A stretch of 45,207 nucleotides of DNA from an uncultured Rubritalea sp. (GTDB taxonomy: Bacteria > Verrucomicrobiota > Verrucomicrobiia > Verrucomicrobiales > Akkermansiaceae). A program made the translations under genes and the position numbers. The stretch covers positions 1 through 45,207 of the forward strand of contig CAKZNV010000032.1 in the NCBI GenBank assembly GCA_937132085.1, in the 5' to 3' direction. Numbering within the stretch: position 1 is the first letter of the stretch; every line of letters begins with the position of its first letter. This document shows positions 42,514 to 45,207 of this stretch, piece after piece. The notes below the pieces were generated by a model, which saw only the letters and a program-made list of their open reading frames with translations, was not told where the DNA came from and did not search any database.

Positions 42514-43107
42514 ATGGATGAAGAACAGAAAATAATGACTATCGCTAAAGCTAAAAACGTTAATAGCCCTATGACTCCTTGGCGAGAATGGCTGAACGAA
42601 CACGGCTCAAAACTACTTCTGTTCGCTCGACAACAAACTAGATCAATTGCCGACGCTGAAGATGTCCTACAAGACTCTTTAGTAAAGCTAGCAAAGAAGG
42701 AGGCTGAAGGCACCTTCGATGGTGGCCAAGCTGGTTGGTTACCCTACCTTTACACCAGTATTCGTCGTTGTGCTATTGACCTAGGAAGAAAAGAAGACAG
42801 ACGCGGCAAGCGTGAAGAAAAAGTAGAATCAGACAGACACATCCACACAGGTGGCATCATGGATCCCTGGTTCAACTCAGACTCAGCTGACGATGAAACA
42901 AGAAACTACCTAGAAAACGCACTAAAAAAATTACCACCAAAATACGCCACCGTGATCACCATGAAAATCTGGGGAGAACAAACATTCGCAGAAATTGGCA
43001 AAAATTTAGACATTTCACAAAACACAGCCGCCTCTCGGTATCGCTATGGACTTGAAGCCCTCAAGAAACACCTAGCAAGTATCAGACAATCCGGCGACAT
43101 CCTTTAA
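42514..43107 (+). CDS. ECF-type RNA polymerase sigma factor
   Basis: The 197-residue protein has sigma region 2 at about residues 30-92 (LLLFARQQTRSIADAEDVLQ and onward) and region 4 at about 133-185 (LPPKYATVITMKIWGEQTFA, then the helix-turn-helix IGKNLDISQNTAASRYRYG). There is no region 3, so it belongs to the ECF group, which directs RNA polymerase to a small set of promoters. It lies 33 bp before a membrane protein that looks like its anti-sigma factor. GAAGAGAG before the ATG is one of the few Shine-Dalgarno-like sequences in the window. The stop is TAA. Confidence 0.9.
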   Translation: MDEEQKIMTIAKAKNVNSPMTPWREWLNEHGSKLLLFARQQTRSIADAEDVLQDSLVKLAKKEAEGTFDGGQAGWLPYLYTSIRRCAIDLGRKEDRRGKREEKVESDRHIHTGGIMDPWFNSDSADDETRNYLENALKKLPPKYATVITMKIWGEQTFAEIGKNLDISQNTAASRYRYGLEALKKHLASIRQSGDIL

Positions 43108-43140
43108 TCAATTTTAATAACCACCACCATAGTTAATATC

Positions 43141-43680
43141 ATGCCAGACAAACTCAATACAGAACTCCAAGCCTTAGAAGCTCAGCTATCTAATATCTCA
43201 GCAACAGAAATGCCTGAAGATATGATAACTCGTATGGAAAACGCGATGATTAACTGGGAAACTCACCTACCAAGAGAAGAAAAAATTGTGCCTTTTGCTG
43301 AATCAGTATCAGCACCCGCTTCTGCGACTACGTTCCAGAAAACAAGTTCTAAGTTTAATACATGGGGAGCAGCAGCTGCTGTAGCACTAATCGCTACGAC
43401 TAGTGCTCTGTTCATGTCTGGCAATGATCCTGAAGTCACTAATACGAACTCATCAGTCGCTAGCAATTCTGTTATTGAGGAACAGCCTGAGCGCTTCAGC
43501 CACAATATTACTAACGCTTCTAACGAAGGCATCACCTACGCAGGCCAAGACCAAAAACCATACAGAGTGTTCCGTTTCGAATACACTAAAGAGGTCGAGT
43601 CTGTTGATGAAAATGGTAACACAGTGATCACTCAGGAACCCGCTGTTGAAACAATTCTCATCCCTATCGAATCTAAATAA
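43141..43680 (+). CDS. Putative anti-sigma factor (membrane protein)
   Basis: The 179-residue protein has a cytoplasmic N-terminal part with an acidic helix (LNTELQALEAQLSNISATEM). One transmembrane segment lies at about 75-93 (WGAAAAVALIATTSALFMSG), followed by an extracytoplasmic part of 85 residues. This layout and its position right after an ECF sigma gene suggest an anti-sigma factor that holds the sigma at the membrane. No zinc-binding HxxxCxxC motif of the ZAS type is present, so the call rests on context. A secreted PDZ gene follows. The stop is TAA. Confidence 0.6.
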   Translation: MPDKLNTELQALEAQLSNISATEMPEDMITRMENAMINWETHLPREEKIVPFAESVSAPASATTFQKTSSKFNTWGAAAAVALIATTSALFMSGNDPEVTNTNSSVASNSVIEEQPERFSHNITNASNEGITYAGQDQKPYRVFRFEYTKEVESVDENGNTVITQEPAVETILIPIESK

Positions 43681-43771
43681 TTCACTACCTTTCTATTACT
43701 TAAACAAATCTCCTTAGCCATAACGCTATATCTAACGAGAAACATAAACTAATCATACCTATATACTTCAG

Positions 43772-45103
43772 ATGAAATTCAACAAACATATTGCCACTGT
43801 ATCCACTGTGATTATTGCGACGGTAGCATCCGTCTCCGCAATAGAAAGAAGCGCACCTGCAGCACAGCCTAAAGAAAAAGCGAATAAGGCTATTCCTGCT
43901 CCTCGAGTTTTACCAAATGCTGCTCCCGCCAATGAGCAAATGCCTCCTCTTAACGATGCTGCTCCTCTAGATATGCCCCAAGTAAACGGCTTTAGACCAT
44001 TCCTAGGCGTTGCTGGATCTCCAATTACAGAAGCCTTAGCTGCTCAGTTAGGTCTTGAGAACAATGTTGGAATCACTCTTGATACGATCGCCCGCAATAG
44101 CCCAGCATCTAAAGCTGGACTCAAAAAGCACGACATTATCACAACTCTTGCAGGCAAGGACATCAGAACTCAAGAAGACCTCAGAAATGCTGTCCTAGCT
44201 CATAAAAACGGCGATAAAGTAGAACTTAAATACATTACTAAAGGCGAACAAAAAGTGATTCAAGTCGAACTAGGCAAAGCTGCCAAGGTTCCTCGTGTAG
44301 CTGGTCCTGCTCCAGTTCTGCCAAAAGACTTTTTCGACAAATTCCCTCCTGAACAGAGAGAAAAGATAAAGGAAATGATCGAAGGTAATCTCAAGAACTT
44401 TCATGGACTCGAAGGCTTTAGACAATTAAATCCAAAAGATCTAGAAGGATTTAATGATAAGCCTCAAATGTTCCACTTCCAGTTCGACGACCTTCTCAAA
44501 GGTGTTCAGGGCAATGCTAACGGTGCCGCTCAAGGTAGACTCATGATGATGGATGCTAACGGCAGCATCACACTAAAATCTGCTAAAGAAGGCAAACTAC
44601 TAGAACTCAGAGACAGAACAGGTAAGCTACAATACTCTGGCCCATTCAACAATGAGGCAGACAAGCTAAAGGTTCCTGAGGAATTTAGAGATCGCATCAA
44701 ACAACTCGACCCTAAAAAAGCACTAGGAAAAGCCAACATGATGACACCCGAGCAACTAATGAAGATGCTCGGTGATGACATGCCAAACTTGCCCTTGCTT
44801 AATGAACTTCGCCTTCGTGAAGGTGGCGCTGGAGAAGGTAAAGCTCTTAGGTTTCATCTTAACTTAAACCAACAAGGCAATCCATCACTCACTGATCCAA
44901 TCACAGGAAATACCTATAAGCTACTTAAGACTAAAGAAGGATTCGATGTTGAGGCATTAGACAGCGACAAGAAGCTCTTGTTCTCAGGTCCCTACAACTC
45001 AGAATTCGACAAGAACAGTGTTCCAGAAGAGTTCAGACCACACTTCGACAGCCTAAAAAACCTAGGAAACGGAAAACCTCTAGAGTTTAAATTCGGACAG
45101 TAA
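43772..45103 (+). CDS. Secreted PDZ-domain protein with internal repeat
   Basis: The 443-residue product has a signal peptide (HIATVSTVIIATVASVSA), an Ala/Pro-rich linker, and one PDZ domain at about residues 76-168 (FLGVAGSPITEALAAQLGLE to VIQVELGKA). No protease domain is present. The C-terminal 250 residues hold two similar segments: residues 285-312 (KLQYSGPFNNEADKLKVPEE and onward) and 401-428 (KLLFSGPYNSEFDKNSVPEE and onward). PDZ domains bind C-terminal peptides. Next to a sigma/anti-sigma pair it could sense misfolded envelope proteins, by analogy with site-1 protease systems, but it has no protease itself. A terminator follows 27 bp after the TAA. Confidence 0.82.
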   Translation: MKFNKHIATVSTVIIATVASVSAIERSAPAAQPKEKANKAIPAPRVLPNAAPANEQMPPLNDAAPLDMPQVNGFRPFLGVAGSPITEALAAQLGLENNVGITLDTIARNSPASKAGLKKHDIITTLAGKDIRTQEDLRNAVLAHKNGDKVELKYITKGEQKVIQVELGKAAKVPRVAGPAPVLPKDFFDKFPPEQREKIKEMIEGNLKNFHGLEGFRQLNPKDLEGFNDKPQMFHFQFDDLLKGVQGNANGAAQGRLMMMDANGSITLKSAKEGKLLELRDRTGKLQYSGPFNNEADKLKVPEEFRDRIKQLDPKKALGKANMMTPEQLMKMLGDDMPNLPLLNELRLREGGAGEGKALRFHLNLNQQGNPSLTDPITGNTYKLLKTKEGFDVEALDSDKKLLFSGPYNSEFDKNSVPEEFRPHFDSLKNLGNGKPLEFKFGQ

Positions 45104-45129
45104 AAAGAAACTTTTTTCATGCATTAGTA

Positions 45130-45168
45130 AAGCCACCGCTGCATAGCTGCACGGTGGCTTATTTTTTT
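45130..45168 (+). terminator. Terminator after the PDZ gene
   Basis: AAGCCACCG pairs with CGGTGGCTT, with an inner TGCA/TGCA pairing, and seven T residues follow at 45162-45168. It closes the sigma/anti-sigma/PDZ group. Confidence 0.9.
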
Positions 45169-45207
45169 AGGGGCATAACTAGCTTACAATTTAATACTTG
45201 CGTTCTA

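Noticed and set aside
1-45207. TGA reassigned to Trp or Gly throughout the genome
   Set aside because: No other gene of normal length contains an in-frame TGA, and Trp and Gly use ordinary codons.
1-45207. Mobile elements, prophage or CRISPR
   Set aside because: I saw no transposase, integrase, phage genes or regularly spaced direct repeats.

Overview
The window is about 45 kb of a bacterial chromosome of moderate GC content. It carries 37 protein genes, one tRNA and no insertion sequence, prophage, integrase or CRISPR array that I can see. Several traits suggest the PVC group, probably Verrucomicrobiota. They are a complete carboxyspermidine-type spermidine pathway, ECF sigma and anti-sigma genes beside a secreted PDZ protein, many secreted proteins with no obvious family, and start codons mostly without a Shine-Dalgarno sequence. 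That placement is an inference from gene content, not a measured phylogeny.

Layout. 1-1600: a LURP-one-like protein, then two tandem lipoproteins with MerP/HMA-type metal-binding domains, each interrupted by an in-frame TGA at the same place. 1697-3928: priA. 4190-9533: speA, carboxyspermidine dehydrogenase, nspC and speB, with two copies of a REP-like element between genes. 9552-12789: a MATE exporter with a small partner, OsmC, and an aldo-keto reductase. 12982-17528: an M23 peptidase, a small secreted protein, and an ABC ATPase/permease/TPR-like trio. 17627-23986: two secreted or charged proteins with related 3' ends, pepP, aroB and a zinc-ribbon membrane protein. 24036-29786: tRNA-Leu, a Gfo/Idh oxidoreductase, an ABC-F ATPase, and divergent katA and oxyR. 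29783-37057: a minus-strand group with a lipoprotein, a CAP-domain protein, a RapA-like helicase and an AsmA-like protein. 37168-45103: an ABCG-type transporter, orphan secreted proteins, an ECF sigma factor, its putative anti-sigma factor and a PDZ protein.

Main discovery. The two lipoproteins read as a tandem pair of selenoproteins. In each, TGA replaces the first metal-binding Cys. Each TGA is followed 27 nt later by the loop of a perfect 9-bp hairpin with a GUC loop, close to the fdhF SECIS of E. coli. The two hairpins differ at one base pair, and that change is compensatory (G-C to A-U).

A second, window-wide signal fits this. Of the 37 genes, 22 end in TAA, 15 in TAG and none in TGA, and no other gene contains an in-frame TGA. 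UGA may therefore be largely reserved for selenocysteine in this organism.

How the genes work together. speA, speB, the dehydrogenase and nspC make up arginine -> agmatine -> putrescine -> carboxyspermidine -> spermidine. katA and oxyR form a peroxide-response pair, with OsmC a likely related peroxidase elsewhere in the window. The sigma, anti-sigma and PDZ genes look like one regulatory unit. The ABC trio at 14748-17528 is probably one exporter system.
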